Below are positions 8,688 through 17,080 of a DNA stretch of 48,298 nucleotides, one piece after another. Every line of letters starts with the position of its first letter. The stretch's first letter is position 1. A model generated the notes under the pieces. The model searched no databases. It had not been told where the DNA came from and saw nothing but the letters and a program-made list of their open reading frames with translations. A program made the translations under genes and the position numbers. Origin of the DNA: Deltaproteobacteria bacterium HGW-Deltaproteobacteria-14. Lineage in GTDB: Bacteria > Myxococcota_A > UBA9042 > PHBI01. The DNA is taken from assembly GCA_002841945.1 (NCBI GenBank), contig PHBI01000073.1:1-48298 (forward strand), given 5' to 3'.

Positions 8688-9659
8688 ATGTCGAGGCCGG
8701 ACCTGAACCTGCTGGTCGCCCTGGAGGTGCTGCTCGCCGAGGAGAGCGTCGTCGGAGCGGCGCGTCGGATGCGGCTGAGCCCGTCGGCGATGAGCCGGAC
8801 GCTGGCGCGGCTGCGCGAGACCACCGGCGATCCGCTCCTGGTGCCGGCCGGGCGCGGCTTGGTGCCCACCCGCCGAGCGCTCGAGATCCGCGACCGGGTC
8901 AGCCAGCTGGTGCAGGACGCCGAGGCTCTCCTGCGCCCCGCCGGCGAGGTCGACCTGGCCGCGCTGGCGCGGACGTTCACGGTCCGAGCCGGCGAGGGCT
9001 TCGTCGAGACCTTCGGGCCGGACCTGCTCGCGCGCGTCGCCGCCGCGGCGCCCGAGGTGCGGCTGCGGTTCGTGCAGCGGCTCGACCGGGACAGCGGGCC
9101 GCTGCGCGACGGCAGCGTCGATCTCGATGTCGGCGTCGTGGGCGCCGGGACCGGGCCCGAGATCCGCGCCCAGGCGCTGTTTCGGGACCAGCTCATCGGC
9201 GTGGTGAGAGCGGGGCACCCGCTGAGCCGGGGACCGGTCAGCGCGGCCGCCTACGCCGCGGGTCACCACGTCGAGGTCGCGCGCCACGCGCCCGCGGGGC
9301 ACGCGCCGGGGCCCATCGACGGCGCCCTCGAGCAGCTCGGCCTCGAGCGCGAGATCGTCGCGGTGGTGAGCGGCTTCTCGACGGCGATCGCGCTCGCGCG
9401 CACCTCCGACCTCATCGCCAGCGTGCCGGAGCGCCACACGGCAAGCGTGCGCGCCGGCGTGCATGGCTTCCCGCTGCCGCTGCCGCTGCCCGGCCTGACG
9501 GTCTCGCTGCTCTGGCACCCCCGCGTGGACGCCGATCCGGCCCACCGCTGGCTCCGAGGCCAGGTTCGGGACGCCTGCGCGCACCAGCGCCAGCTCATGG
9601 GCCGCGCCGGCCACCCGGAAGACGCGCGCAGCGAGGACGCCGCCTCGAGCGCCGAGTAG
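8688..9659 (+). CDS. LysR family transcriptional regulator
   Basis: A 323-residue LysR regulator. Residues 4-62 form the winged helix-turn-helix (LNLLVALEVLLAEESVVGAARRM, then SPSAMSRTLARLRE). Residues about 95-300 form the periplasmic-binding-protein-like effector domain. The C-terminal about 25 residues are a charged tail outside the fold. The start is the ATG at 8688 with a weak GGGG Shine-Dalgarno; it matches the family N-terminus. It is divergent from the DHA2 transporter and carries a T-N11-A dyad upstream, so autoregulation and control of the pump are likely. The effector is unknown. Confidence 0.9.
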   Translation: MSRPDLNLLVALEVLLAEESVVGAARRMRLSPSAMSRTLARLRETTGDPLLVPAGRGLVPTRRALEIRDRVSQLVQDAEALLRPAGEVDLAALARTFTVRAGEGFVETFGPDLLARVAAAAPEVRLRFVQRLDRDSGPLRDGSVDLDVGVVGAGTGPEIRAQALFRDQLIGVVRAGHPLSRGPVSAAAYAAGHHVEVARHAPAGHAPGPIDGALEQLGLEREIVAVVSGFSTAIALARTSDLIASVPERHTASVRAGVHGFPLPLPLPGLTVSLLWHPRVDADPAHRWLRGQVRDACAHQRQLMGRAGHPEDARSEDAASSAE

Positions 9660-9909
9660 GGGGGCGCTGTCGGTCGGCGCGCGGCCTGCGGTCCCGGGCG
9701 CCCCCGGGCCCCACCCTCGGAGGTCCCCGCCGCCACCGGGCCGCGCCCGCCGCGAGCTGCGCGACGCGGGTGCGCGCGGCGTCGCGCGACGATCCGCCGA
9801 GACGCGGGGCGCCACCAACCGCGCAGATCGGCCCGGGACCGATCACGAGGCATCGGTTCAACCCCCGCGCGCTGAGCCGTCTCCTTGGCCAACGACCCGA
9901 GGAGGCTCT

Positions 9910-11098
9910 ATGACGCGTTCACTGTTCGCCCTGATCACCCTGCTCCTACCTGGCTCGGCGGTCGCTGGGCCCGCCCCGGTCGCCCGTCCCGCGGCGGGAC
10001 CGACGATCACCGAGGCCGGGCTGCCCCTCGCGATGCCCCCGGCGAGCGGCCGCGGGCTCTACCACGGCGACGTCTTCACCGTCGGCAACGACGACGTCAT
10101 CGTCGTGATCACCGAGAGCGGCGACGCCGCGCGGCCAGCCCACTGGACGGCGGTGGACCGCGCCGGGCGGGTCGCGTGGGAAGCCGACCACGCCTGCCCG
10201 GACTTCTCGGGCTACACCATCCTCGACGGCGACGGGGACCGCCTGCTCTGCAAGCTCCCGCACAGCATCCTGGCGGTCGACGCGCGCGACGGCGCCGAGG
10301 TCTGGCGCTTGCGCTCCGATCGGACGCTCTACATCACCGGCATGGCCGGCGGGCGCGTCGCCACCAGCGTCGAGAACGAGGAGGTGCTGGTGCTCGACGC
10401 CGCAGACGGCCGCGAGGTCGGACGCTGGGACGTGGGCGGCTCGGTCCTCGAGGCGGTGACCTCGGGCCCCGACGGCCCGGTCGGCCTGATGATCGTCAAG
10501 GCGGCCGGCGAGCAGCAGCGTGAGCGAGCCGTCGCCGGACCGCCGGATGGGGGTCCTGCCGATCGGGGGCGCCCCGTGGGCGGGCTCGCGCCCGATGAAG
10601 CTGCGCTGGAGCGTCCCCTTCGAGGGCTACTCCTTCGACCTGGTCGACGCCGGCGGGGTGGTCGTGGGGATGCCGCGCGAGGACGTCTGGGAGGGCTACG
10701 ATCTCACGACCGGCGAGCGCCTCTGGGCGCGCCGCGCGCGCCCCGACGAGACCCTCGTCTTCGGCGAGCAGGGCGGCGCGTTCTCACGGCCCGAGGGGGC
10801 CGGACACGTCACGGGGGCGGTCGCCCCCCGCACCGGTCGCGACCTCTGGTCGCACCGCTGGTCCGGGGCGAGCGCGCCGGGGGGCCTGGCGCAGGGGTCG
10901 GGCCAGATCGCGGCGTGGGACGCCGGGCGCCTGGTCATCGACGCCTTCGCCGACGGCACGCCGCTGACCGAGATCCGCAGCGCCGGTGGCGCGGCGCTGC
11001 TCGCGGCGAGCACCTCGCCCTTCGCCGTCGCCTGGGTCGTCGAGGACGGCGGCGCGCGGCGGCTGCGCTGCCGCGCGCTGCCCCGGGCCGGGCGCTGA
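9910..11098 (+). pseudogene. Secreted PQQ-like beta-propeller protein, frameshifted
   Basis: The N-terminal part starts at ATG 9910 (GGAGG 6 nt upstream) with a signal peptide ending AVAGPAPVA. It has beta-propeller repeats such as VDARDGAEVWRL and LDAADGREVGRWDVGG. From about 10510-10525 this frame turns Arg-rich and meaningless, while the +1 frame resumes the same repeat style (LTTGERLWARRARP, TGRDLWSHRW) to a stop at 11098. The span is 3n+1 nt, so removing one base restores a 396-residue protein. The second half could start at GTG 10520 as a separate product, but a half propeller is unlikely to fold. Either a real frameshift or a consensus error. Confidence 0.65.
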
Positions 11099-11217
11099 GC
11101 CGCGCGCGCCGGCGGCGGGGGTGAGGTCGGCGCCGACGTGGACGCCGGCGAGGGTGAAGACGATCAGGTGCATCCGGCGCCAAGTTTCACACCGTGGGGC
11201 CGGGGTCACGTTCGTTC

Positions 11218-11255
11218 GCGCGGACCGGGTTCGCACGTGCGAACCCGGTCCGCGC
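11218..11255. repeat. Perfect 38-bp palindrome
   Basis: Two 19-nt arms, with no loop, are exactly reverse-complementary around a central CACGTG. It is intergenic, about 120 bp after the propeller gene and 70 bp before miaE. No T-tract follows, so it is not a standard intrinsic terminator. It could be a rho-assisted stop, a protein-binding site or a mobile palindromic element. Confidence 0.85.
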
Positions 11256-11290
11256 CGGAGCCCCGCCCGGTCGGCGTCGCCGCTTCCCGG

Positions 11291-11319
11291 TTGACGCGGC
11301 TCGGCGCGATTGCTAGTCG
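11291..11319 (+). promoter_or_regulatory. Putative sigma-70 promoter of the miaE operon
   Basis: TTGACG (11291-11296), a 17-bp spacer and TAGTCG (11314-11319). Six bases separate the -10 element from the miaE ATG, so transcription from it would start at or next to the ATG and give a leaderless mRNA. The -35 is good and the -10 is weak. Confidence 0.4.
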
Positions 11320-11325
11320 CGAGCC

Positions 11326-11904
11326 ATGCTTCGGCTGCGATCCCAGACCCCGGCTCTGTGGACCGAGATCGTCCAACGCGACCTCGACACGTTCCTCCGC
11401 GACCACGCCCACAACGAGCGCAAGGTCTCGCAGAGCGCGCTGGCGCTCGCCAAGGACAACCCGCACCGGGTCGAGCTGACCGACGCCATGGTGGAGCTCG
11501 CGACCGAGGAGCTCGACCACTTCCGGCAGGTCTACGCGCGGCTGCGCGAGCGCGGCGTCACCCTCGGGTTCGACCAGCCCGATCCGTACATGACCGCGAT
11601 GCGCAAGCTGTGCCGGAAGTCGGACACCGACGAGTACCTGCTCGACCGGCTGGTCGTCTTCGCCATCGTCGAGGCGCGCGGCTTCGAGCGCTTCCACATG
11701 ATGGGCGAGGCGCTGCCCACCGAAGACCCGCTCAAGGGCTTCTACCAGGACATCGCGCGCTCCGAGGCCCAGCACCGAGCGCTGTTTCTGCGCCTGGCCA
11801 AGCGCTTCTTCCCCGAGGACGCCGTGTCGGCGCGGCTCGACGCGCTGCTCGACGAGGAGGCCCGGATCCTCGCGATCCTGCCGCTGCGCGCCGCGGTTCA
11901 CTGA
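11326..11904 (+). CDS. miaE: tRNA-(ms2io6A)-hydroxylase
   Basis: A 192-residue ferritin-like diiron protein of the MiaE family, which hydroxylates the isopentenyl group of ms2i6A at position 37 of tRNA in an O2-dependent reaction. Candidate iron ligands are Glu31, Glu62 and His65 (EELDH), Glu116 (IVEARGFERF), Glu147 and His150 (SEAQH), matching the two E-x2-H pairs of the fold. Length is normal. The stop overlaps the next ATG (TGATG), so it begins an operon with the deacetylase and glycosyltransferase. No Shine-Dalgarno precedes the ATG; see the promoter at 11291. Confidence 0.9.
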   Translation: MLRLRSQTPALWTEIVQRDLDTFLRDHAHNERKVSQSALALAKDNPHRVELTDAMVELATEELDHFRQVYARLRERGVTLGFDQPDPYMTAMRKLCRKSDTDEYLLDRLVVFAIVEARGFERFHMMGEALPTEDPLKGFYQDIARSEAQHRALFLRLAKRFFPEDAVSARLDALLDEEARILAILPLRAAVH

Positions 11905-12674
11905 TGGTGGGGGCGCACGGGCGCCGCGTGCTCGGCGTGTTCCCGCACCCCGACGACGAGGCCTGGGCCGCCGGCGCGCTGCTGGCGCGGTGCGCGCAGG
12001 CGGGCGCCGCGGTGCACCTCGTGTGCGCGACCCGCGGCGAGGCGGGCTCCGACCGCGAGGGCCGCGCCGCCGCTGGGCCCGAGCTGGCCGCGCTCCGGAC
12101 CACGGAGCTGGCGTGCTCCGCCGCCGCCCTCGGGTGTGCGCCGCCGCGCTTCCTCGACCTCCCGGACGGGGCCGTCACCACCACCCCCGCGGCCGTCGAG
12201 GCGCTCGCCGCGGAGGTGACGGCCGTGCGGCCGGACCTCGTGATCACCCTCGGAGACGACGGCGGCTACGGCCACCGCGACCACCTCGCGACGACGGCGC
12301 TGGTCGACCTCGCCCTCGCGACCGCGGGGGCCTCTCCGCGGGTGCTGCACGCCGTCTTCCCGCGGGGCCTCTTCGCCCCGGTACACGGGCGCCTCAGCTG
12401 CTCGGCCCGGGGGCGCTCGCTCCTCGGCGAGGTGGCGGGCGAGGCCCTCGGCGTCGACGCGCGCGCGGTCCAGCTGGTGGTCGAGGTCGGCCCGCTCCGC
12501 GCCGCCAAGCTCGCCGCCCTCGCGGCCCACCGCTCGCAGCTGCCCGACGGGGATCCGATGCGCTTTCTCCACCCGGGCCTCGTGACGCCGCTCCTCGAGC
12601 GCGAGTGGTTCCGGGTCGCGGGGGGGCCTGCGCTGCCGAGCGGCGCCACCGACCCCTTCGCGGGGCTCGCGTGA
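11904..12674 (+). CDS. LmbE/PIG-L family deacetylase
   Basis: A 256-residue zinc hydrolase with the family signature HPDDE at 15-19 (His15 and Asp18 bind zinc, Asp17 is the base) and a later YGHRDH segment supplying the third ligand. The family removes acetyl groups from N-acetylglucosamine-linked substrates: GlcNAc-PI, mycothiol and bacillithiol precursors, and some antibiotics. The start ATG overlaps the miaE stop and its stop overlaps the next GTG (GTGA), so translation is coupled. Pairing with a GT4 glycosyltransferase suggests that the two act in turn on one GlcNAc-containing product. That product is not identifiable here. Confidence 0.88.
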   Translation: MVGAHGRRVLGVFPHPDDEAWAAGALLARCAQAGAAVHLVCATRGEAGSDREGRAAAGPELAALRTTELACSAAALGCAPPRFLDLPDGAVTTTPAAVEALAAEVTAVRPDLVITLGDDGGYGHRDHLATTALVDLALATAGASPRVLHAVFPRGLFAPVHGRLSCSARGRSLLGEVAGEALGVDARAVQLVVEVGPLRAAKLAALAAHRSQLPDGDPMRFLHPGLVTPLLEREWFRVAGGPALPSGATDPFAGLA

Positions 12675-13840
12675 CCGCGATCCTCCACGTCACCCGCGAC
12701 CTCCCGCCCGCGACCAAGGGCGGGATCTCGACCGCGGTGCACGGCCTCGCCCTGGCCCAGGCGGAGGCGGGTCACGCGATCTCCGTGGTGTCCTTCGACG
12801 GCTGGCGCCCCCGCTCGCGGGTCGGTGCGCCGGGGACGCCGCCGCGGGTGGCGACCGAGGGCCCGCTGCAGGTGCTGCGCGTCCGCGGCCCGAGCGACCT
12901 GCACACGGCGAACGTGTTCGCGGCCGACGCCCACCCCGCGGTCGTCCACGCCCACGATGGGCTCCTGTGGGCCTTGGCGGCGCGGGTCCGCGAGGTCCAC
13001 GGCGTGCCCGCGGTGCTTCACGTCCACGTGCTGCAGGCCGCGATGAACGCCGTGCGCGGCGTCACCGAGCGCACCATGAGCCTCGACGCCCAGGAGCGCG
13101 CGCTGCGCGAGGCCGACGCCATCATCGCGCCGTCCCGGGCCGTCGCCGCCCTGCTGCGCGAGGCGGCCCCAGAGCTCGCCCCCCGGGTCGCCGTGTGCGG
13201 CCTCGGGCACACCGCCCCGGCCGCGCGCGCCGCAGCGGAGCCACCGACCGAGCCGGGGCCGATCGTCTACGTCGGGCGGTTCGACGACGTGAAGGGGATG
13301 GCGGACCTCGTCGAGGCGCTGCCCCGCCTGCTCGCGCGCTTCCCCGCCGCGCGCGCGGTCCTGGCGGGGGGGCTCCCGGACAACCCGCGGGGAGAGCGGC
13401 GCTGGCGCGAGCGCTACCTCGAGCGGGCCGGCCTCGGCGCGGGCGCCCGCACGGCGTTCCTCGGGTGGCTCGACCCCGACGCCCTCGACGCCCTGTACCG
13501 CGCGGCCGCGGTGGTGCTGGTGCCGAGCCGCTTCGAGACCTTCGGGCAGGTCGCGCTCGAGGCCATGGCGCGCGGGGCGGCGGTCGTCGCGACCCGCGCC
13601 GGGGGCCTGCCCGAGCTCATCGAAGACGGCGTCACCGGGCGCCTGGTGCCCGTCGGGGACGTCGACGGCCTGGTCGCCGCGGTGGCGGAGCTGTACGCGG
13701 ACCCGCAGGCGGCCCGAGCGCTCGGCGGGCGCGCCGCGGAGGCGTCGACCCGGTGGCGCTGGCCGGCGGCCGTCGCCGCCCTGGACGAGGTCTATGCCGA
13801 GGCCGAGACGGTGCGTCGCACACCGAGGGAGATGACCTAA
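12671..13840 (+). CDS. GT4 family glycosyltransferase
   Basis: A 389-residue GT-B retaining glycosyltransferase. The N-terminal half starts TAILHVTRDLPPATKGGISTAV, with the nucleotide-loop Gly-Gly. The C-terminal half has IVYVGRFDDVKGMADLVEALP and the E-x7-E signature PSRFETFGQVALEAM, then GGLPELIEDGVTGRLV for sugar-nucleotide binding. The start is GTG 12671, overlapping the deacetylase stop by 4 bp. The donor is probably a UDP- or GDP-sugar. It is closer to generic GT4 transferases than to BshA or MshA, whose N-terminal motifs I do not see. Confidence 0.88.
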   Translation: MTAILHVTRDLPPATKGGISTAVHGLALAQAEAGHAISVVSFDGWRPRSRVGAPGTPPRVATEGPLQVLRVRGPSDLHTANVFAADAHPAVVHAHDGLLWALAARVREVHGVPAVLHVHVLQAAMNAVRGVTERTMSLDAQERALREADAIIAPSRAVAALLREAAPELAPRVAVCGLGHTAPAARAAAEPPTEPGPIVYVGRFDDVKGMADLVEALPRLLARFPAARAVLAGGLPDNPRGERRWRERYLERAGLGAGARTAFLGWLDPDALDALYRAAAVVLVPSRFETFGQVALEAMARGAAVVATRAGGLPELIEDGVTGRLVPVGDVDGLVAAVAELYADPQAARALGGRAAEASTRWRWPAAVAALDEVYAEAETVRRTPREMT

Positions 13841-13889
13841 TCAAAAGTCAATTTGGCAGCACATTGCTGCAACGCACATAGGAGCGGAT

Positions 13890-14753
13890 ATGGCCCCCCG
13901 AGTGCTCGCGCCTGGCGACCCGGTGGTCTTCGTCGACCGGCGCCGCCGGAGCTACTACGCGGAGCTCGCGCCGGGCGGGACGACCAACGCGCGCGGCAAG
14001 CTCCTCGCTCACGACGACGCGATCGGCGCCACGGACGGCAGCATCGTCCGGTCGCCGGGCCGCGTCGCCTTCCACGTGTTCCTCGCGACCTACAGCGAGC
14101 ACGTCCTCAACATGAAGCGGCACGCGCAGATCGTGTACCCGAAGGACGCTGCGCTGATCGCGCTGTGGGCGGACCTCCACCCCGGCGCGACGGTCGTTGA
14201 GGGGGGCTTCGGCTCCGGGGCCTTGACGATGGCGATCCTGCGGGCCATCGGCGGCGGCGGGCGGCTGACGACCTACGAGCTCCACGCCGAGCCCGCGGGG
14301 CGCGCGTTCAAGAACGTGGCGGCGCTGCTCGGGGAGACCCCGAACCACACCGTGCGCATCGCCGACATCTACGCCGGGATCGAGGAGCGCGAGGTCGACC
14401 GCGTGATCCTCGACGTCCCGGAGCCGTGGGAGGTCATCCCCCACGCCATCGGCGCGCTGCGGAGCGGCGGGCTCTTGGCGGCCTACGTCCCGACGGCGCT
14501 GCAGGTACACCGGCTGGCGCTGGCGCTGACGTACTCGCGGTGGTTCCCGGCGGTCGACAGCTACGAGTCGATCGTCCGCCCGTGGCACGTCACCGCCCGC
14601 AGCGTGCGCCCCGAGCAGCGCATCATCGGCCACACGGGCTTCGTCGTGGTCGGACGCAAGGCCGCGCGCGAGCTCGTCTGGGTGCCGGGCTCTCGGAGCG
14701 AGGCGCCCGACCCTCCGGCAGATGTAGTTGAACCGGACGAGTCAAACGGGTAG
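13890..14753 (+). CDS. trmI: tRNA (adenine-58-N1)-methyltransferase
   Basis: A 287-residue class I SAM methyltransferase of the TrmI family, which makes m1A58 in the T-loop of tRNA as a homotetramer. Hallmarks are KRHAQIVYPKDAALI (about 76-90), the SAM-binding GGFGSGALTMAIL near 111, and LDVPEPWEVIPHAI near 173, the family DxPxPW motif. Length is typical. GGAG at 13881 with 5 nt spacing supports the ATG at 13890. The AT-rich gap before it contains TTGGCA-N17-ACATAG, a possible promoter, and a 6-bp hairpin (13856-13870), so it probably has its own transcript. Confidence 0.93.
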   Translation: MAPRVLAPGDPVVFVDRRRRSYYAELAPGGTTNARGKLLAHDDAIGATDGSIVRSPGRVAFHVFLATYSEHVLNMKRHAQIVYPKDAALIALWADLHPGATVVEGGFGSGALTMAILRAIGGGGRLTTYELHAEPAGRAFKNVAALLGETPNHTVRIADIYAGIEEREVDRVILDVPEPWEVIPHAIGALRSGGLLAAYVPTALQVHRLALALTYSRWFPAVDSYESIVRPWHVTARSVRPEQRIIGHTGFVVVGRKAARELVWVPGSRSEAPDPPADVVEPDESNG

Positions 14754-14814
14754 ACCTGCGCCCCACGTCGCGGCCCGACTTTGGTGAGCTTGGGCCTCGC
14801 GGGACTCTTTTGCG

Positions 14815-14842
14815 TTCGACAACCGCGCCGTAACGGTGTAAG
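14815..14842 (+). promoter_or_regulatory. Promoter-like element shared by the two paralogous lipoproteins
   Basis: TTCGAC (14815-14820), 16 bp, TGTAAG (14837-14842). The same TTCGAC-N16-TGTA arrangement lies at 17005-17032 before the paralog, at nearly the same distance from the start codon (-10 element 55 versus 54 nt upstream). A hairpin GGATTG-ACC-CAATCC (14858-14872) sits in the presumed leader of this copy only. Confidence 0.5.
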
Positions 14843-14891
14843 GGGCCGAACTCTTACGGATTGACCCAATCCACATTGCCCGAGGGAACCG

Positions 14892-16928
14892 ATGCGCAAG
14901 CTCTTGTGTCTCAGCCTGGTCGCGCTCCTCGGCACGCCGTTCGTGGCGTGCGGAGACAGCGGCACGTCTTCCACCACCGACACCGTGGGTGCCGACACCC
15001 TCGTGCCGTCGGACACGACCGGCGACACGTCGACGGGCACGGACACCGTCACGGGTGACACGGGCACCGTGACGGACACCGGCACCGCGACCGACACCGG
15101 CACCACGACGGACACCGGGACCGCGACCGACACCGTCGTCGTGACCTGCACCGACGACAACCTCGCCGGGACCGAGGCCGCGCCGGCCGCCCTCCCGGGC
15201 GTGCTCGACGGCAACCCGACCTTCCACATCTGCGCGGGCGTCGCCGACGTCTTCTCGTTCACCGCGACCGCCGGCGAGATCGTCAAGATCAACCTGATCA
15301 GCGACGTCGCGGACCTCACGGCGGACACCACGCCGGGCGTCGACGACATCGACATGTACCTCTACGAGGGGTCGATCGCCGAGGCGAACATCGTCGCCGC
15401 CGGCGCGACCGCGGCCGCGATCGAGCAGATCGCGTACACCGTCGAGACCACCGGGACCTTCTACCTCGTCGTCGAGGACTACGAGGGCTCGGCGATCGAC
15501 TACACGCTGACCTTCGCGAAGGCGACGGCCTGCAAGACCGACGCCGACTGCACCGGCGGGGACATCTGCTACATCGGCATCGACGACGAGAACTTCGTCA
15601 TCGCCCAGGAGTGCAAGGCGTACACGGCGCCGACCTGCGGCCAGACCACCGCCGAGGACACGACCTCGGCGCACAGCGACAGCACCGCCGTCGCCTTCAG
15701 CAGCGTGGCGACGGACGGCGCGTTCACCGGCAGCATCTGCGGCTCGGACGTCGACGTCTTCAAGTTCACCCTGGACGCCGGTGACAGCGTCGTCGGCAGC
15801 CTGTCGTCGCCGGTGACCGGCAACGGCCTGCTGCTGGGGACCTGGGTCGGCCCGGGCGGCGCGATCCTCGACAACGTCCAGATCGGCGCCGACGCGACCA
15901 GCGGCGACTTCACCTCGCTGTTCATCAACAAGGCCGGGACCTACTACCTGTACCTCGACTACCTCGCCGACGGCTCGCCCACGGCGGACCTGGCCTACAC
16001 CATCACCGCCACGACCGCGTCGCCCTGCCTGCTCGACGCCGACTGCACCGGCGGCGCCGTCTGCGGCATGGCCACCACGACCGGCCCGATCAGCGTCTGC
16101 GTCCCCTACAAGGCCGACGTCTGCGGCACCGACGACGACAACTCCCAGACCAAGGCGACCGAGCTGACCTCGGGCACCGCGGTCACCACCGAGGTGGTCT
16201 GCGACACCGGCAACGACTGGTACAAGATCACCGTCGCCAACGGGAAGAACGACCTCACCGCCGTCCTGACCTGGACCGGCGACGCGGACCTCGACCTCTA
16301 CCTCCTCTCGGCCACCGGTGTCCCCTACGGCGCCGGCTGGTTCGGCGAGGGCACCGAGACCATCGCGGGCAAGAACCTCCCCGACGGCACCTACTTCTTC
16401 ATCATCGACCAGTACACGACGGACGGCTCGGGGACCGCGGGCGTGGCCTACAGCTTCACCGTGACCGCCACGGCGAGCGCCGCGAACTGCGCCGACGACG
16501 CCGCGTGCGTCGTGGGCGGCACGTTCACCAGCGCGGACGGCGGCGACCCGACGGTCGGCCTGACCTGCAACACCACCAGCGGCGTCTGCGCGCCCGGCAT
16601 CACGGCCGGCATCAACTCGGTCTCGCCGGGCGGCGCCTGCTTCGACGGCCGCGGCGTCGCCTACATCGGCCAGTGCAGCAACGGCGGCCTCTGCGCCGAC
16701 ATCTGCCTGACCCTCTGCGACACCAACGCCCAGGCCGACTGCGACTCCGACTGGGGCGGCACCGGCATCGCCTACTGCGCCCAGGGCCTGTTCTCGATCG
16801 GCGACCTCTGCCTGCCGAACTGCGACAGCCCGACCGCGACGACGCACCTCTGGGGCGACGCGGACTGCTCGGACTTCGGCTTCGACGGGTGCGATGGCAG
16901 CACCAACCAGTGCGCGATCCCGCAGTAG
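14892..16928 (+). CDS. Lipoprotein with DT-rich linker and three PPC-like domains (intact paralog)
   Basis: A 678-residue lipoprotein. The signal peptide ends FVAC (Cys20), and residues 22-85 are a Thr/Asp linker. Three PPC-like beta-sandwiches are at about 95-210, 250-375 and 415-535, each with a DVFxFT or DWYKIT strand and a GTYYLYLD-type strand. They are separated by Cys-pair spacers (KTDADCTGGDICYIGIDDEN and similar). A Cys-rich C-terminal module follows (about 540-678) with GGACFDGRGVAYIGQC, then DSDWGG and FSIGDLCLPNCDSP. A strong terminator follows. It is the intact copy of the pair with 17081. PPC domains suggest extracellular polymer binding; function unknown. Confidence 0.88.
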   Translation: MRKLLCLSLVALLGTPFVACGDSGTSSTTDTVGADTLVPSDTTGDTSTGTDTVTGDTGTVTDTGTATDTGTTTDTGTATDTVVVTCTDDNLAGTEAAPAALPGVLDGNPTFHICAGVADVFSFTATAGEIVKINLISDVADLTADTTPGVDDIDMYLYEGSIAEANIVAAGATAAAIEQIAYTVETTGTFYLVVEDYEGSAIDYTLTFAKATACKTDADCTGGDICYIGIDDENFVIAQECKAYTAPTCGQTTAEDTTSAHSDSTAVAFSSVATDGAFTGSICGSDVDVFKFTLDAGDSVVGSLSSPVTGNGLLLGTWVGPGGAILDNVQIGADATSGDFTSLFINKAGTYYLYLDYLADGSPTADLAYTITATTASPCLLDADCTGGAVCGMATTTGPISVCVPYKADVCGTDDDNSQTKATELTSGTAVTTEVVCDTGNDWYKITVANGKNDLTAVLTWTGDADLDLYLLSATGVPYGAGWFGEGTETIAGKNLPDGTYFFIIDQYTTDGSGTAGVAYSFTVTATASAANCADDAACVVGGTFTSADGGDPTVGLTCNTTSGVCAPGITAGINSVSPGGACFDGRGVAYIGQCSNGGLCADICLTLCDTNAQADCDSDWGGTGIAYCAQGLFSIGDLCLPNCDSPTATTHLWGDADCSDFGFDGCDGSTNQCAIPQ

Positions 16929-16956
16929 CTCAGTAGCTGTCCGACAGCGATGAATC

Positions 16957-17000
16957 AGAGCGGGCCGGCGTCCTTCGGGGTGCCGGCCCGCTCTCTTTTT
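16957..17000 (+). terminator. Rho-independent terminator
   Basis: A 13-bp GC-rich stem (16957-16969 with 16982-16994) encloses a loop containing a TTCG tetraloop within CC-TTCG-GG. Five T follow at 16996-17000. It ends transcription from the lipoprotein at 14892, just before the promoter-like element of the paralog. Confidence 0.9.
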
Positions 17001-17004
17001 GGGG

Positions 17005-17032
17005 TTCGACAGACCCGCGGCCCTGTTGTAGT
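17005..17032 (+). promoter_or_regulatory. Second copy of the shared promoter-like element
   Basis: TTCGAC (17005-17010), 16 bp, TGTAGT (17027-17032). It begins 5 bp after the T-tract of the preceding terminator and 49 bp of leader separate it from the ATG at 17081. It matches the element at 14815 in sequence, spacing and distance. Confidence 0.5.
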
Positions 17033-17080
17033 GCCTCGTCTGGTGGAGGGTTCGACCCCTCCCTCGGATCGGGTGGCGTC

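Noticed and set aside
8447..9196. Longer N-terminus for the MFS pump
   Set aside because: The extension is antisense to LysR and the intergenic operator. TTG 8446 has a well-placed AGGAG and gives a normal family start.
11904..13840. Calling the deacetylase and glycosyltransferase a bacillithiol pathway (bshB, bshA)
   Set aside because: The GT4 lacks BshA-like N-terminal motifs and no bshC is present, so no gene symbols were assigned.
14742..16847. Long minus-strand frame over the lipoprotein at 14892
   Set aside because: Low-complexity Val/Gly/Arg composition and complete overlap with a protein that has a lipobox and PPC domains; shadow frame.
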